A stretch of 64,000 nt of DNA from Burkholderiales bacterium RIFOXYD12_FULL_59_19 (GTDB taxonomy: Bacteria > Pseudomonadota > Gammaproteobacteria > Burkholderiales > Burkholderiaceae_C). Location: NCBI GenBank assembly GCA_001771065.1, contig MESQ01000069.1, positions 28,108-92,107 of the forward strand. The letters are read 5' to 3'. Both the position numbers and the translations under genes were made by a program. A model generated the notes under the pieces. It did no database searches. It was not told the origin of the DNA and worked only from the letters and a program-made list of their open reading frames with translations. Below, piece by piece: positions 19,748 to 30,460 of the stretch. Every line of letters begins with the position of its first letter. Position 1 is the first letter of the stretch.

Positions 19748-22198
19748 TTGATTGCTAAGACCTATCGCTGGGAACTCACCGCCGTGGCGCTGGCTGCGCT
19801 GTTGTCTATGGGCGGCTCCAATGCGTTAGCGTTGTCACTCGGGCGTGTCACAGTTCAATCAGCCTTGGGGGAACCCTTGGCTGCAGAAATTGACATTCCA
19901 CAGATCAATGCCGACGAGGCCGCTTCGCTGAAGGTGCAAGTTGCACCACCGGCAACGTTCAGGTCTGCCGGCCTGGAGTTCAGTCCTGTCATGACCGATG
20001 TCCGGATGCTGTTGCAGTACCGACCTGATGGCCGTACCTATTTGCGACTGAGCAGTGATCGCTTGATCCAGGAACCCTATGTCGACCTGATCCTGGACGC
20101 CAGTTGGCAGACGGGGCGGATCGTCCGCAATTACACGATGCTGTTTGATCCACCCGGCCTGCGGCCCAAGGTGGCGGTACGGCCACCACCAGTGGTACAG
20201 GCCGAGCCCGCAGTGGCCTTGCCGTCACGTTCTGCACCGGTACCGGCCGCCCCGCCCCGGCCTGTTGTGCGTCAATCCCCCGTGGCTGCTGAAACAAAAT
20301 CTGCTGCTGCAACTTTGCAGGGGAATGTGCAACGGGTGACGGTTCGACCCGGTGAATCAGCCAGCAAGATTGCCATGACCCACATCTTTCCCAGCATTTC
20401 ACTGGACCAAATGTTGGTGGCCATGCTGCAGGCGAATCCCGGTGCTTTTATCGAGGGCAATATCAATCGCCTCAAAGCCGGCGCCACCTTGGTGCTGCCG
20501 ACTGAGCAGCAGGCCGGTGTCATGCCTGCTGCGCAAGCCAGTCAAATGATTGTGGCCCAAAGCCAGGATTTCGATCAATACCGCCGTGCCTTGGCCGGCA
20601 ACTTGACTTCGGCCAAACAGGCCCCCGCCGAGCGCAGTGTCAGCGGCACCATCCAGGCCAGGGTGGATGATCAAAAATCTGCCGCCGCAACGCCTGACAA
20701 GCTGACTTTGTCCAAAGCGACTGTGCAAAACGCCACAGATTTGGCGCAGTTGGCCTTGGCGCAAAGCGCGAAGGAAAGTGCCAGTCGAGCCGCTCAGATG
20801 CGGCAAAATACGGCAGATATTAATCAATTGGCCGACGCGGCCGCAGCGCTGGCTGCCTCCGGCGCCACCTCAGCTGCTGCTGCCGTGATCGCACCGGGCA
20901 CACCGGCGTCTGGCGCTTCGGCGCCCCAGACCGTGGTGCCAATGCCTGCGGTCACTGTGCCTGCAAAGCCGCCTTTGGCTGCGCCAGTGCCAGCCACAGC
21001 GTCAGGATTTTTAGATGAGCTGCTGGCTAACCCGTTGGTGCCCGTGGCTGCTGCTGGTCTGGTGGTGTTACTGGGTGGTTTGGGCTTTTACAAGCTTCGC
21101 CAGCGGCGAAAAAATGCCCAGCCCACACAGAGCTTCTTGGAAAATCAGGAACGGCCGGAATCGCTTTTTGGCAGCAACGGGGGTGAGAATGTGGACACCC
21201 TGGTGGACCAGGGCGGCCGTTCTTCAATGTTATTCAGTGCCAGTCAGCTTGACGCAGTAGAAGCCGTCGACCCCTTGGTCGAGGCCGATGTCTATTTGGC
21301 CTACGGCAGAGACATTCAAGCCGAAGAAATCTTGAAGGACGCCCTGCGTGCCCAGCCCGAGCGACTGGCTATTCATCAAAAGTTGTTGGCGATTTATGCC
21401 AAGCGACAGGACACCAAAGCGTATGCAGCCGTGGCTGCGGTGGCTTTTCCTTTGACCCAGGGCAAGGGGATTCAATGGGAGCAGATTTGCGAGTCGGGCC
21501 TGGCACTTGATCCGGGCAACTCTTTGTACCTCGCCGGTGGTCAGCCCAGTGCTGTCGCCCCCCCGCCAGACACGGTTTCATTTTCCAATGTCCCGATCAT
21601 GGGTGTGGCAGCGGCTGCGCCTCATGCCTTACCCGGCACTGGCGATGGCAATGCGGTTGATCTGGACCTTGACCTTGATTTTTCGCTTGATGAGAGTGCG
21701 CCTGCAGCACCAACGGCCTCTGCTGTGTCCATTGAGCCGGTTCCTGTGCCAGTGGCCGTCAAGCCTGGCGGTCCGCTGGGCGACCTGAGCGGCATGACTT
21801 TGGACTTTGCTCCTCAGCCATCCGATCCGCCCGCCTTGAGTGAGCCCGCCACAGAAGTCAAACTTGAATCGCTGCCCACGCTGGAGGGTCTCGATTTTGC
21901 TGAGGAAAGTGCCGAACCCGAACCACCCGAGTCCCGTGTTGTTGCTGCCGAAAAGCCTTCAGGCATGCTGGAGTTCGACTTCAGCGCCTTGTCGCTGGAG
22001 TTGGAAGATCTCGAACCCGCACCCATTGACCCAGTGGCCGCACTGGCGCCTGACGCGCTGGAGTCCAAATTGGTGCTGGCAGACGAGTTCAAGGCGAGCG
22101 GCGACCTTGAGGGCGCAAACGAACTGATTCAGCAAGTCATCAACGAGGCAGATGGTGACCTCAAGGCCCGGGCGCAACAGGCGCTGAGCCAATCTTGA
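19748..22198 (+). CDS. fimV: FimV/HubP-like polar protein (TTG start)
   Basis: ALSLGRVTVQSALGEPLAAEIDIPQI N-terminal FimV domain, LysM-like region, TM, acidic tail with C-terminal FimV domain (KLVLADEFKASGDLEGANELIQQVI). Confidence 0.9.
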   Translation: MIAKTYRWELTAVALAALLSMGGSNALALSLGRVTVQSALGEPLAAEIDIPQINADEAASLKVQVAPPATFRSAGLEFSPVMTDVRMLLQYRPDGRTYLRLSSDRLIQEPYVDLILDASWQTGRIVRNYTMLFDPPGLRPKVAVRPPPVVQAEPAVALPSRSAPVPAAPPRPVVRQSPVAAETKSAAATLQGNVQRVTVRPGESASKIAMTHIFPSISLDQMLVAMLQANPGAFIEGNINRLKAGATLVLPTEQQAGVMPAAQASQMIVAQSQDFDQYRRALAGNLTSAKQAPAERSVSGTIQARVDDQKSAAATPDKLTLSKATVQNATDLAQLALAQSAKESASRAAQMRQNTADINQLADAAAALAASGATSAAAAVIAPGTPASGASAPQTVVPMPAVTVPAKPPLAAPVPATASGFLDELLANPLVPVAAAGLVVLLGGLGFYKLRQRRKNAQPTQSFLENQERPESLFGSNGGENVDTLVDQGGRSSMLFSASQLDAVEAVDPLVEADVYLAYGRDIQAEEILKDALRAQPERLAIHQKLLAIYAKRQDTKAYAAVAAVAFPLTQGKGIQWEQICESGLALDPGNSLYLAGGQPSAVAPPPDTVSFSNVPIMGVAAAAPHALPGTGDGNAVDLDLDLDFSLDESAPAAPTASAVSIEPVPVPVAVKPGGPLGDLSGMTLDFAPQPSDPPALSEPATEVKLESLPTLEGLDFAEESAEPEPPESRVVAAEKPSGMLEFDFSALSLELEDLEPAPIDPVAALAPDALESKLVLADEFKASGDLEGANELIQQVINEADGDLKARAQQALSQS

Positions 22199-22210
22199 GG
22201 ATCTTCACGG

Positions 22211-23017
22211 ATGGCCGGTGAGGTGCCCGCAGGGGTCCGTGTCGCTTTAGGCATCAGCTACCACGGCGGGCATTACCAGGGCTGGCAAAGCCAGCTGTCG
22301 CGGCAAACCGTGCAGGACCAGATTGAGGCTGCCTTGTCTCGTTTTGCCAACCACCGGGTCTCTACCCTGTGTGCTGGCCGCACCGACGCCGGTGTCCATG
22401 GCCTGATGCAGGTGGTGCATTTTGACACCCCGCTGGAGCGCCCTGAGGCCGCCTGGGTTCGCGGCCCCAACGCCTTGTTGCCACATGACATCGCGGTGCA
22501 GTGGGCCAGGGTGGTGCCGAAGGCATTCCACTGCCGGGCCAGCGCGACGTCCCGGCGGTACGTTTACGTGGTGTTGCAGTCGTCGGTGCGCCCCAGTCTG
22601 GATCAGGGCCGAGTCGGTTGGGTCTATCGTCCCCTGCAGCTTGAGCCCATGCAGCAAGCGGCGCAGCAACTCATCGGCGAACATGATTTCACCTCGTTTC
22701 GCGCCAGTGCCTGCCAGGCCTTGTCGCCGGTCAAGAACATGCTGCGCATCGCTATTTCCCGGCGCGGGGCCTACTGGCGTTTTGAGTTTGAGGCCAATGC
22801 GTTTTTGCACCACATGATTCGCAACGTCATGGGTTGCCTGATCTACATTGGCGAGCAGCGCCAACCCGTGGCATGGATGCAGCAAGTCCTGCTGGCGCGC
22901 GACCGGGATGCCGCGGCACCTACCTTTTCACCCGACGGCCTGTATTTCTTGGGGCCGCGTTACGACCCACAATGGGGTTTACCGCAAGATTCCCCCTTGC
23001 TCGATGGATTGCCATGA
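22211..23017 (+). CDS. truA: tRNA pseudouridine(38-40) synthase
   Basis: ISYHGGHYQGWQSQ, CAGRTDAGVHGLMQVVHFDT. Confidence 0.96.
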   Translation: MAGEVPAGVRVALGISYHGGHYQGWQSQLSRQTVQDQIEAALSRFANHRVSTLCAGRTDAGVHGLMQVVHFDTPLERPEAAWVRGPNALLPHDIAVQWARVVPKAFHCRASATSRRYVYVVLQSSVRPSLDQGRVGWVYRPLQLEPMQQAAQQLIGEHDFTSFRASACQALSPVKNMLRIAISRRGAYWRFEFEANAFLHHMIRNVMGCLIYIGEQRQPVAWMQQVLLARDRDAAAPTFSPDGLYFLGPRYDPQWGLPQDSPLLDGLP

Positions 23018-23790
23018 ACCAGATGATTGAGCCAGCTTTGCCGGGCCTGCACCGCACCCGTATCAAGATATGTGGCCTCACGCGTGAAGCCGATGTGGAT
23101 GCGGCGGTAGCGGCTGGTATTGATGCCGTAGGCTTTGTGCTTTATGCCAAAAGCCCACGGGCTGTCTCGGCCCAGCGTGCGGCAGAACTGGCCCGGCGCT
23201 TGCCACCCTTTGTTACACCGGTGCTGCTGTTTGTTAATGAAGAGACGGCAAAAATCAGTGCCGCGTGTGTCCAGGTGACTGGCGCTCTTCTGCAGTTTCA
23301 TGGCGATGAATCGCCGCAAGCCTGCTGGGCTGCCAGCACACAAGGCCAGCGACCGTATTTGCGCGCTGCACGTATTCCCCTCGGTGATGCCGGTCGCGAC
23401 TTTGATCTCGTAAAATTCGCGCAAGATTATTCACAGGCCCAAGGTCTCCTGCTCGACGCGCAAGTGGACGGGTATGGCGGCGGCGGGCACGCATTCAATT
23501 GGTCACTGCTTCCTCCAAACGTCAACGCTCACCTCGTCTTGAGTGGTGGACTCAGCGCTGCCAACGTGATCGACGGCATCCTGCAGCTGCGACCGCGCTG
23601 CAAAACGCTGGCGGTTGACGTCAGCTCAGGGGTCGAGGTGCCGGGGCAAAAAGGCATCAAGGACCCCGCCAGAATCCGTGAATTTGTGGCCGCCGTGCGG
23701 CGTGCCGACCAGATCATCAACACCCATTCAGGACAGGCCAACGCCTCTATCCAAAACCTGTCCGCAACCTTGCGAGTTAACCATGTTTGA
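23014..23790 (+). CDS. trpF: Phosphoribosylanthranilate isomerase
   Basis: [32 protein letters not shown] at 23014 overlaps truA stop. Confidence 0.95.
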   Translation: MNQMIEPALPGLHRTRIKICGLTREADVDAAVAAGIDAVGFVLYAKSPRAVSAQRAAELARRLPPFVTPVLLFVNEETAKISAACVQVTGALLQFHGDESPQACWAASTQGQRPYLRAARIPLGDAGRDFDLVKFAQDYSQAQGLLLDAQVDGYGGGGHAFNWSLLPPNVNAHLVLSGGLSAANVIDGILQLRPRCKTLAVDVSSGVEVPGQKGIKDPARIREFVAAVRRADQIINTHSGQANASIQNLSATLRVNHV

Positions 23791-25078
23791 TTACCAGCAA
23801 CCCGACCTGCGGGGTCACTTTGGTATCTATGGCGGCAGTTTTGCCTCCGAGACGCTGACCCATGCCATCAACGAACTCAAGGCAGCCTACGCCAGGTACC
23901 AATTCGATCCCGAATTTGTGGCCGAATTTAATTACGAACTGGCGCATTTTGTCGGTCGCCCCAGTCCGGTTTACCACGCGGCCCGCACCAGCCGTGAAAT
24001 GGGCGGCGCCCAAATCTTTCTGAAGCGTGAAGACCTGAACCACACCGGCGCGCACAAGATCAACAACACCATTGGCCAGGCCATGCTGGCCAAACGCATG
24101 GGCAAGCCGCGCATCATCGCCGAAACCGGCGCCGGCCAACACGGTGTCGCCACGGCCACCATCTGCGCCCGATACGGCATGGAATGTGTGGTCTACATGG
24201 GCAGCGAAGACGTCAAGCGCCAGAGCCCCAATGTCTACCGCATGAAGTTGCTCGGTGCCACCGTGGTGCCGGTTACCAGCGGCAGTTGCACGCTGAAAGA
24301 CGCGCTCAACGAAGCCATGCGCGACTGGGTCGCCAATGTCGACAACACCTTCTACATTATTGGCACCGTGGCCGGCCCGCACCCCTACCCGATGATGGTG
24401 CGCGATTTTCAGAGCGTTATTGGCAAGGAATGCCTGGTACAAATGCCGGAGATGCTGAAAAGCGCGGGCTGCAATACCGACCAGCCAGACGTCGTGGTGG
24501 CCTGTGTTGGTGGCGGCAGCAATGCCATGGGCATTTTTTACCCCTACATTGCGCATGAAACCACGCAACTGATCGGTGTGGAAGCGGCAGGTGAAGGCAT
24601 GGACAGCGGTAAACACTCGGCCTCGATCCAGCGCGGCAGCCCCGGTGTGTTGCACGGCAACCGCACCTATGTGCTGCAGGACGACAACGGTCAGGTGACT
24701 GAGACCCACAGCATCAGCGCCGGTCTCGACTACCCCGGCGTTGGCCCGGAGCACGCCTTTTTGCACGACATTGGTCGCGCCCAATATGTCGGCATCACTG
24801 ACACCGAGGCGCTGGAAGCCTTTCACTACCTGTGCCGCACCGAGGGCATCATCCCGGCGCTGGAATCCAGCCACGCGGTGGCCTACGCCATGAAGCTGAG
24901 TAAGTCCATGCGCACCGACCAGTCGATCCTGGTGAATCTGTCGGGTCGGGGTGACAAGGATATTGGCACCGTGGCCGACCTGAGCCATGCCGACTTTTAC
25001 TGTCGACCGAGTTGCCAGGGCCAGTCGGTCAAGGGCGGCCTGGCCGCTGACGAAGCCATTGTGAAGGTTGTCAAATGA
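23783..25078 (+). CDS. trpB: Tryptophan synthase beta chain
   Basis: [35 protein letters not shown] at 23783. Confidence 0.97.
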   Translation: MFDYQQPDLRGHFGIYGGSFASETLTHAINELKAAYARYQFDPEFVAEFNYELAHFVGRPSPVYHAARTSREMGGAQIFLKREDLNHTGAHKINNTIGQAMLAKRMGKPRIIAETGAGQHGVATATICARYGMECVVYMGSEDVKRQSPNVYRMKLLGATVVPVTSGSCTLKDALNEAMRDWVANVDNTFYIIGTVAGPHPYPMMVRDFQSVIGKECLVQMPEMLKSAGCNTDQPDVVVACVGGGSNAMGIFYPYIAHETTQLIGVEAAGEGMDSGKHSASIQRGSPGVLHGNRTYVLQDDNGQVTETHSISAGLDYPGVGPEHAFLHDIGRAQYVGITDTEALEAFHYLCRTEGIIPALESSHAVAYAMKLSKSMRTDQSILVNLSGRGDKDIGTVADLSHADFYCRPSCQGQSVKGGLAADEAIVKVVK

Positions 25079-25896
25079 GCCGCATCACCGCCACGTTTAC
25101 GCAATTACAAGTCCAGGGCCGCAAGGCGCTGATTCCGTATGTCACCGCTGGCTTCCCGTACGCCGACATCACGCCAGAGCTGATGCATGCCATGGTCGCC
25201 GGGGGGGCGGACGTGATCGAACTGGGAGTGCCGTTTTCCGATCCCAGCGCCGACGGCCCGGTGATCCAGAAAGCCGGCGACAAGGCCCTGGCGGCCGGTG
25301 TCGGCCTGGTGCAGGTGCTGGCCATGGTGCGCGAATTCCGCCAGCAAAACGACAGCACCCCGGTGGTGCTGATGGGTTATGCCAACCCGGTCGAGCGCTA
25401 CAGCCAGAAGCATCCTCGCACTGATGGGGCGAATGCTTTTGTTATCGATGCAGCAGCAGCAGGTGTCGATGGATTCGTGATTGTGGACTACCCACCGGAG
25501 GAGTGTGAAGACTTCGCGGCCGAACTCAAAGCGCACGGCCTGGACCTGATTTTTTTGCTGGCGCCTACCTCGACTGACGAGCGCATGCAGCAGGTGGCGC
25601 GCATCGCCAGCGGCTATGTCTATTACGTGTCGCTCAAAGGCGTTACCGGATCAGGCGTACTGGACATCGGTGCGGTCGAAGCCATGCTGCCACGCATCCG
25701 CCAGCATGTCAAAGTACCTGTCGGCGTGGGATTTGGCATTCGTGATGCAGTCACCGCCCGCGCCATTGGCCGGGTGGCTGACGCAGTGGTGATCGGGACG
25801 CGCATCATCCAGTTGCTTGACCAGCAGCCACGCGACCAGGTGGCCGTCACGGCCGAAAAATTTGTGCGGGAAATTCGGACTGCGCTGGATTCATAA
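25075..25896 (+). CDS. trpA: Tryptophan synthase alpha chain
   Basis: [45 protein letters not shown]. Confidence 0.97.
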   Translation: MSRITATFTQLQVQGRKALIPYVTAGFPYADITPELMHAMVAGGADVIELGVPFSDPSADGPVIQKAGDKALAAGVGLVQVLAMVREFRQQNDSTPVVLMGYANPVERYSQKHPRTDGANAFVIDAAAAGVDGFVIVDYPPEECEDFAAELKAHGLDLIFLLAPTSTDERMQQVARIASGYVYYVSLKGVTGSGVLDIGAVEAMLPRIRQHVKVPVGVGFGIRDAVTARAIGRVADAVVIGTRIIQLLDQQPRDQVAVTAEKFVREIRTALDS

Positions 25897-25973
25897 TCCT
25901 GTTCATTTGTCATGCCGGACTTGATCCTGCATTCATGACACCGCCGACAAACGAAGGCTTACGGAGAATTAAC

Positions 25974-26846
25974 ATGAGTTGGCTCGAAAAACTGCTACCC
26001 CCAAAAATCCAGCACACCAATCCGGAAGACCGGCGCAGCGTGCCTGGCGGCCTTTGGATCAAATGCCCCAGCTGTGACACGGTGCTCTACAAAACCGACT
26101 TGGAGCAAAACCAGAATGTGTGCCCGAACTGCAACCATCACCACCGCATCGGGGCGAGGGCGCGACTGAATGCCTTTCTCGACAACGAAGGCCGGTATGA
26201 AATCGGCCAGGAAGTGTTGCCGGTGGACGCCCTCAAATTCAAGGACAGCCGCAAATACCCGGAACGCCTGAAAGAAGCGCTGGAAAACACCGGCGAAACT
26301 GATGCCCTGGTGGTCATGGGCGGCTCGGTGCTGGGCATCGGCCTGGTCGCAGCCTGTTTTGAATTTGAATTCATGGGCGGCAGCATGGGCTCGGTGGTGG
26401 GCGAGCGTTTTGTGCGCGGCGTACATACCGCCATCGAACAAAAAGTGCCCTTTGTCTGCTTTACCGCGACCGGGGGCGCGCGCATGCAGGAGGGTTTGCT
26501 CTCGCTGATGCAAATGGCCAAAACCAACGCTTCATTGACCCATCTGGCCAAAAAAGGCCTGCCTTTTATCAGCGTGCTGACCGACCCCACCATGGGCGGT
26601 GTCAGTGCCGGTTTTGCCTTTTTGGGTGACGTGGTCATAGCCGAGCCCAAGGCCCTGATTGGTTTTGCCGGGCCGCGCGTGATTGAATCGACGGTGCGCG
26701 TCACGCTGCCCGAAGGTTTTCAGCGGGCCGAGTTTTTACAGACCAAAGGGGCTGTTGACCTGATTTGTGACCGCCGGGAATTGCGCAAGACCATCGCCAA
26801 CACGCTGGCCATGCTGACGCGCCAAAGCGCGGATGCGGTGGCCTGA
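25974..26846 (+). CDS. accD: Acetyl-CoA carboxylase carboxyltransferase subunit beta
   Basis: [13 protein letters not shown]..., zinc ribbon [41 protein letters not shown]. Confidence 0.97.
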   Translation: MSWLEKLLPPKIQHTNPEDRRSVPGGLWIKCPSCDTVLYKTDLEQNQNVCPNCNHHHRIGARARLNAFLDNEGRYEIGQEVLPVDALKFKDSRKYPERLKEALENTGETDALVVMGGSVLGIGLVAACFEFEFMGGSMGSVVGERFVRGVHTAIEQKVPFVCFTATGGARMQEGLLSLMQMAKTNASLTHLAKKGLPFISVLTDPTMGGVSAGFAFLGDVVIAEPKALIGFAGPRVIESTVRVTLPEGFQRAEFLQTKGAVDLICDRRELRKTIANTLAMLTRQSADAVA

Positions 26847-26862
26847 GGCGCTGCCTCTGATG

Positions 26863-26937
26863 TGGTCCCGCCGACAGGAATCGAACCTGTATTTCACGCT
26901 TAGGAGGCATGCGCACTATCCATTGTGCTACGGTGGG
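26863..26937 (-). tRNA. tRNA-Arg, anticodon CCU
   Basis: Cloverleaf read by hand on the minus strand: CCCACCG TA GCAC-AATGGATA-GTGC G CATGC-CTCCTAA-GCGTG AAAT ACAGG-TTCGATT-CCTGT CGGCGGG A CCA; encoded CCA. Confidence 0.9.
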
Positions 26938-27282
26938 AAGCTGTGATTTTAGGCGCTGAATCCAGTCAGCCCGGTTCTTGCCTGGTCAGAAATTGACGGC
27001 GCGAAGGTTTGGTCGTTGTCGGGGGGCGCGTGCCGATCACAAGCTACCCATGTGCCAGAGTGCGCTTGGTAGGGTTGGCGCCTGTGAATTTTTTTCTTTG
27101 TTCCCCATCATATTTTTCAACGCGTCCAAAGGGTTTTTACTTAGAAGATGGAAAAACCCATGGCTTAGACTGCTTTCAGTTTACAAGCGTGTACAGCCAG
27201 GTAGCGGTAACGAGCATCTGCCAGATTGGCCCTTGGGTTGATCTCGGTGAAATTTTCAAAACCCTCAAAAGGAGCTACATCC

Positions 27283-28338
27283 ATGAAATTCATTCGTCAT
27301 ACATCCGTTCTCGCACTTGCCATTGGCGCGACGCTGTCGGCGCCTGCGATGGCCCAGGAGACCGTGCGTTGGGGCGTGCCGATGGCCTTTGGCTCCAATT
27401 TGGTCGCGCTGGGCGACACCATGCCCTGGGTTTCCGAGCAACTCAAGAAAGTCTCGGGGGGGACCATCAACCTGCAAGTGTTCGAACCGGGCAAGTTGGT
27501 GCCGGCGTTGGCCATCTTCGACAGCGTGTCCACCGGCAAGGTGGAAGCCGGTTACAGCTGGATGGGCTACGAACTCGGCAAGGTGCCGGTCTCTGCCCTG
27601 TTTGGCGCGGTGCCGTTTGGCATGGAAACCCCCATGTTCTCGGCCTGGATGTATTTTGGCGGCGGCGATGCCCTGCTCAAGGAATCCTTCAAGCCGCATA
27701 ACGTCTATCCGATCTTCTGCGGTTCCATCAGCCCCGAAGCCGCCGGCTGGTTCCGCAAGGAAATCACCAAACCCGATGACCTCAAAGGCCTCAAGTTCCG
27801 CGCTGCGGGCTACGGTGGCAAGGTCTACCAAAAGCTGGGTGCCTCGGTGACCATGCTGCCAGGCGGTGAACTGTTCCAGGCCCTTGAAAAGGGTGTGCTC
27901 GACGGCACCGAGTTTTCGCTGCCTACGGTTGATGACCAGTTGGGTTTCTCCAAGGTTGCAAAGAACTACTACATGCCCGGCTGGCATCAGCCGTCCACCA
28001 ACCAGTTCCTCTACGTGAACATGGCTGCCTGGAACAAACTCAAGCCGCAAACCCAGGCCCAGATCGAAACCACTTGTACTGCCGGTGTCACTATGGCCAT
28101 TGCCAAGGCAGAAGCCCTGCAAGGCCAAACCCTGGCCAAGTTTGAAAAAGATGGTGTTAAGGCACGTCAGTTCAACAAGGTCATGCTAGACGCCTTTGCC
28201 AAGGCCTCGCACGAAGTGATGGCCGAAGAGTCAGCCAAGGACCCGCTGGTCAAAAAGGTGTACGACAGCATGACCGCTTTCCAGGGCAAAAACGCAAACT
28301 GGCATCATCTCGGCTACTTGCCACGTGACTTCAAGTAA
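27283..28338 (+). CDS. dctP: TRAP transporter substrate-binding protein (DctP family)
   Basis: Signal peptide MKFIRHTSVLALAIGATLSAPAMAQ then DctP-type sequence; followed by DctQ and DctM. Confidence 0.92.
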   Translation: MKFIRHTSVLALAIGATLSAPAMAQETVRWGVPMAFGSNLVALGDTMPWVSEQLKKVSGGTINLQVFEPGKLVPALAIFDSVSTGKVEAGYSWMGYELGKVPVSALFGAVPFGMETPMFSAWMYFGGGDALLKESFKPHNVYPIFCGSISPEAAGWFRKEITKPDDLKGLKFRAAGYGGKVYQKLGASVTMLPGGELFQALEKGVLDGTEFSLPTVDDQLGFSKVAKNYYMPGWHQPSTNQFLYVNMAAWNKLKPQTQAQIETTCTAGVTMAIAKAEALQGQTLAKFEKDGVKARQFNKVMLDAFAKASHEVMAEESAKDPLVKKVYDSMTAFQGKNANWHHLGYLPRDFK

Positions 28339-28368
28339 TTGCTGACCTGCGCAAAACATGCGCACACC

Positions 28369-28412
28369 AAGCCGTTCCAGAAAGCACCAGCGGTCTGGAA
28401 CGGCTTGTTTTT
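28369..28412 (+). terminator. Strong intrinsic-terminator-like hairpin between dctP and dctQ
   Basis: AAGCCGTTCCAG ... CTGGAACGGCTT, perfect 12-bp stem followed by GTTTTT. Confidence 0.85.
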
Positions 28413-28428
28413 GCCAAGGAGAATATCT

Positions 28429-28992
28429 ATGAAAACGAATGTACAGGGCGCCAATGACCCCGTCGTGGGTTTGTCCGGCCTCGCGCTGCCTACCACCGGT
28501 TTTTCCCGCGCCATTGATCAGCTGGTTGGCTGGTTTGGTGAATTTGCCTCAGCCTTATGGACCATTCTGGTGATGACCATTGTGCTTCAGGTCGTGCTGC
28601 GCTACGGTTTCGGTATCGGTTCGATCATGCTCGAAGAAACCCAGTGGCACCTGTATGCTGTTGGCTTCCTGCTCGGCCTGTCGTTTACCGAGTTGCATGA
28701 GCGTCACGTGCGCATCGACGTGCTGGCTGCTGGTTTTACCAGCACGACCCGCCTGTGGATCGAGTTTTTGGGTATCAGCTGTTTTTTGCTGAGTTTTTCG
28801 CTGCTCGTGATCTGGTTTGCCGTGCCCTTTGTGATCAGTTCCTGGGAACTCAGCGAGGTATCTGCCGCTCCGGGTGGACTGCCTTATCGTTGGGCGATTA
28901 AATCTTTCATGGTCACGGCCTTCGTCTTGCTGGCGCTCATTGGCATGAGCCGCCTGACCCGTGTCTGGAAAGCGCTGTTTGGGTCGCGCTGA
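28429..28992 (+). CDS. dctQ: TRAP transporter small permease (DctQ family)
   Basis: Four-TM protein between DctP and DctM; EETQWHLYAVGFLLGLSFTELHERHVRIDVL. Confidence 0.92.
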   Translation: MKTNVQGANDPVVGLSGLALPTTGFSRAIDQLVGWFGEFASALWTILVMTIVLQVVLRYGFGIGSIMLEETQWHLYAVGFLLGLSFTELHERHVRIDVLAAGFTSTTRLWIEFLGISCFLLSFSLLVIWFAVPFVISSWELSEVSAAPGGLPYRWAIKSFMVTAFVLLALIGMSRLTRVWKALFGSR

Positions 28993-29044
28993 GTCAGCGA
29001 GCCAACACAAGCCTGTAAAAAATCACAACTTTTCGAGACCAGTC

Positions 29045-30412
29045 ATGCCCTTTTACGAAATTCTGTCCATCGCGCTGATGGGGACCTTCATCCTGGCCCT
29101 GTTCCTTGGCTATCCGGTCGCATGGCTGCTGGCGGGTGTGTCGATGCTGTTTGCCGCTATTGCCATCACCTTGACGACCCAGTTCGGCATAGATACTTTT
29201 CTATTGACCAGTTGGGTCAAGTTCTCCGGCATCATTGACCGCTTCGACGCCATCATGTCGAACTGGGTATTGGTGTCGCTGCCGATGTTTGTTTACATGG
29301 GCCTGATGCTGGACCGTTCGGGCGTGGCTGACGTCATGATGCGCAATTTCGTCAAGGTGTTTGGCGGTATTCGCGGCGGGCTTGGCCTGACCGTGATCGT
29401 CATCGGCATTCTGCTCGCCGCCTCCACCGGCATCGTCGGCGCCTCGGTGGTGTTGTTGGCCATGCTGTCCATGCCCATCATGCTGCAACACCATTACTCA
29501 AAGCCGCTGGCCTGCGGCATTGTGGCGGCGTCGGGCACGCTCGGTATTTTGATTCCGCCGTCCATCATGCTGGTGCTGATGGCCGATCAGGTGTCGGTCT
29601 CGGTGGGCGATCTGTTCATGGGTGCGCTGGTCCCCGGATTGCTGTTGGGTGTGCTCTACATGATCTTTGTTATGTTGGTGGGTATCTTCCGTCCCGACAT
29701 CGTGCCGCCGCGCCCGGCGGATGCCGAGAAACTCACGGTGCGCCAGATCGGCATGGCTTTCCTGTCTACCATTCCAACCTTTGGTCTGATCCTGGTGGTG
29801 TTGGGCTCGATTTTTTTCGGCATTGCCACACCGACCGAAGCTTCCGGTCTGGGTGCCTTCGGTGCCATGGTCCTGGCGGCCGCCAATGGCAAGCTGAATT
29901 GGAAAGTCATACGTCAGGTCGGCCTTGACACCACCACCACCACCTGCTTTATTTTTGCCATCTTTATCGGCGCCACCGTGTTCGCCTATGTGCTGCGCAT
30001 GATTGGCGGCGACGAATTGATCACCGAAATGTTCAAGGGTACCGGTCTGGGCCCCAATGGCCTGGTGATGTTGGTGCTGGCGGTGGTCTTTGTCGCCGGA
30101 TTTTTCCTTGACTGGTTCGAGATTGTGCTGATCATCCTGCCACTGCTGGCTCCGGTCATCAAACATGCCGGCCTCGACATGACCTGGTTCCTGATTCTGG
30201 TTGCGCTGATGCTGCAAACGTCTTTCCTCACGCCGCCAGTCGGCTTTTCGCTGTTCTACCTGAAAGGGGTTGTGCCCAAGGGTGTGACCATCCGCGACAT
30301 CTACATTGGCGTGATACCGTTCGTGGCGCTGCAAATGATGATGGTGGCGATCTGCTTCCAGTGGCCGCAAGTCATTCTTTGGTTGCCCGAGCAGATGTAT
30401 GGGGCCAAGTAA
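29045..30412 (+). CDS. dctM: TRAP transporter large permease (DctM family)
   Basis: Multi-TM; GILIPPSIMLVLMADQVSVSVGDLFMGALVPG, DctM signature. Confidence 0.94.
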   Translation: MPFYEILSIALMGTFILALFLGYPVAWLLAGVSMLFAAIAITLTTQFGIDTFLLTSWVKFSGIIDRFDAIMSNWVLVSLPMFVYMGLMLDRSGVADVMMRNFVKVFGGIRGGLGLTVIVIGILLAASTGIVGASVVLLAMLSMPIMLQHHYSKPLACGIVAASGTLGILIPPSIMLVLMADQVSVSVGDLFMGALVPGLLLGVLYMIFVMLVGIFRPDIVPPRPADAEKLTVRQIGMAFLSTIPTFGLILVVLGSIFFGIATPTEASGLGAFGAMVLAAANGKLNWKVIRQVGLDTTTTTCFIFAIFIGATVFAYVLRMIGGDELITEMFKGTGLGPNGLVMLVLAVVFVAGFFLDWFEIVLIILPLLAPVIKHAGLDMTWFLILVALMLQTSFLTPPVGFSLFYLKGVVPKGVTIRDIYIGVIPFVALQMMMVAICFQWPQVILWLPEQMYGAK

Positions 30413-30460
30413 GCCGTCCTGATTTGGTAAAGTGTGCCGTCACTTCATCAAGGAGCAATC

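Noticed and set aside
27131-27159. GGGTTTTT...AAAAACCC hairpin between tRNA-Arg and dctP
   Set aside because: 8-bp AT-rich stem with a 13-nt loop; too weak to assign function without more evidence.
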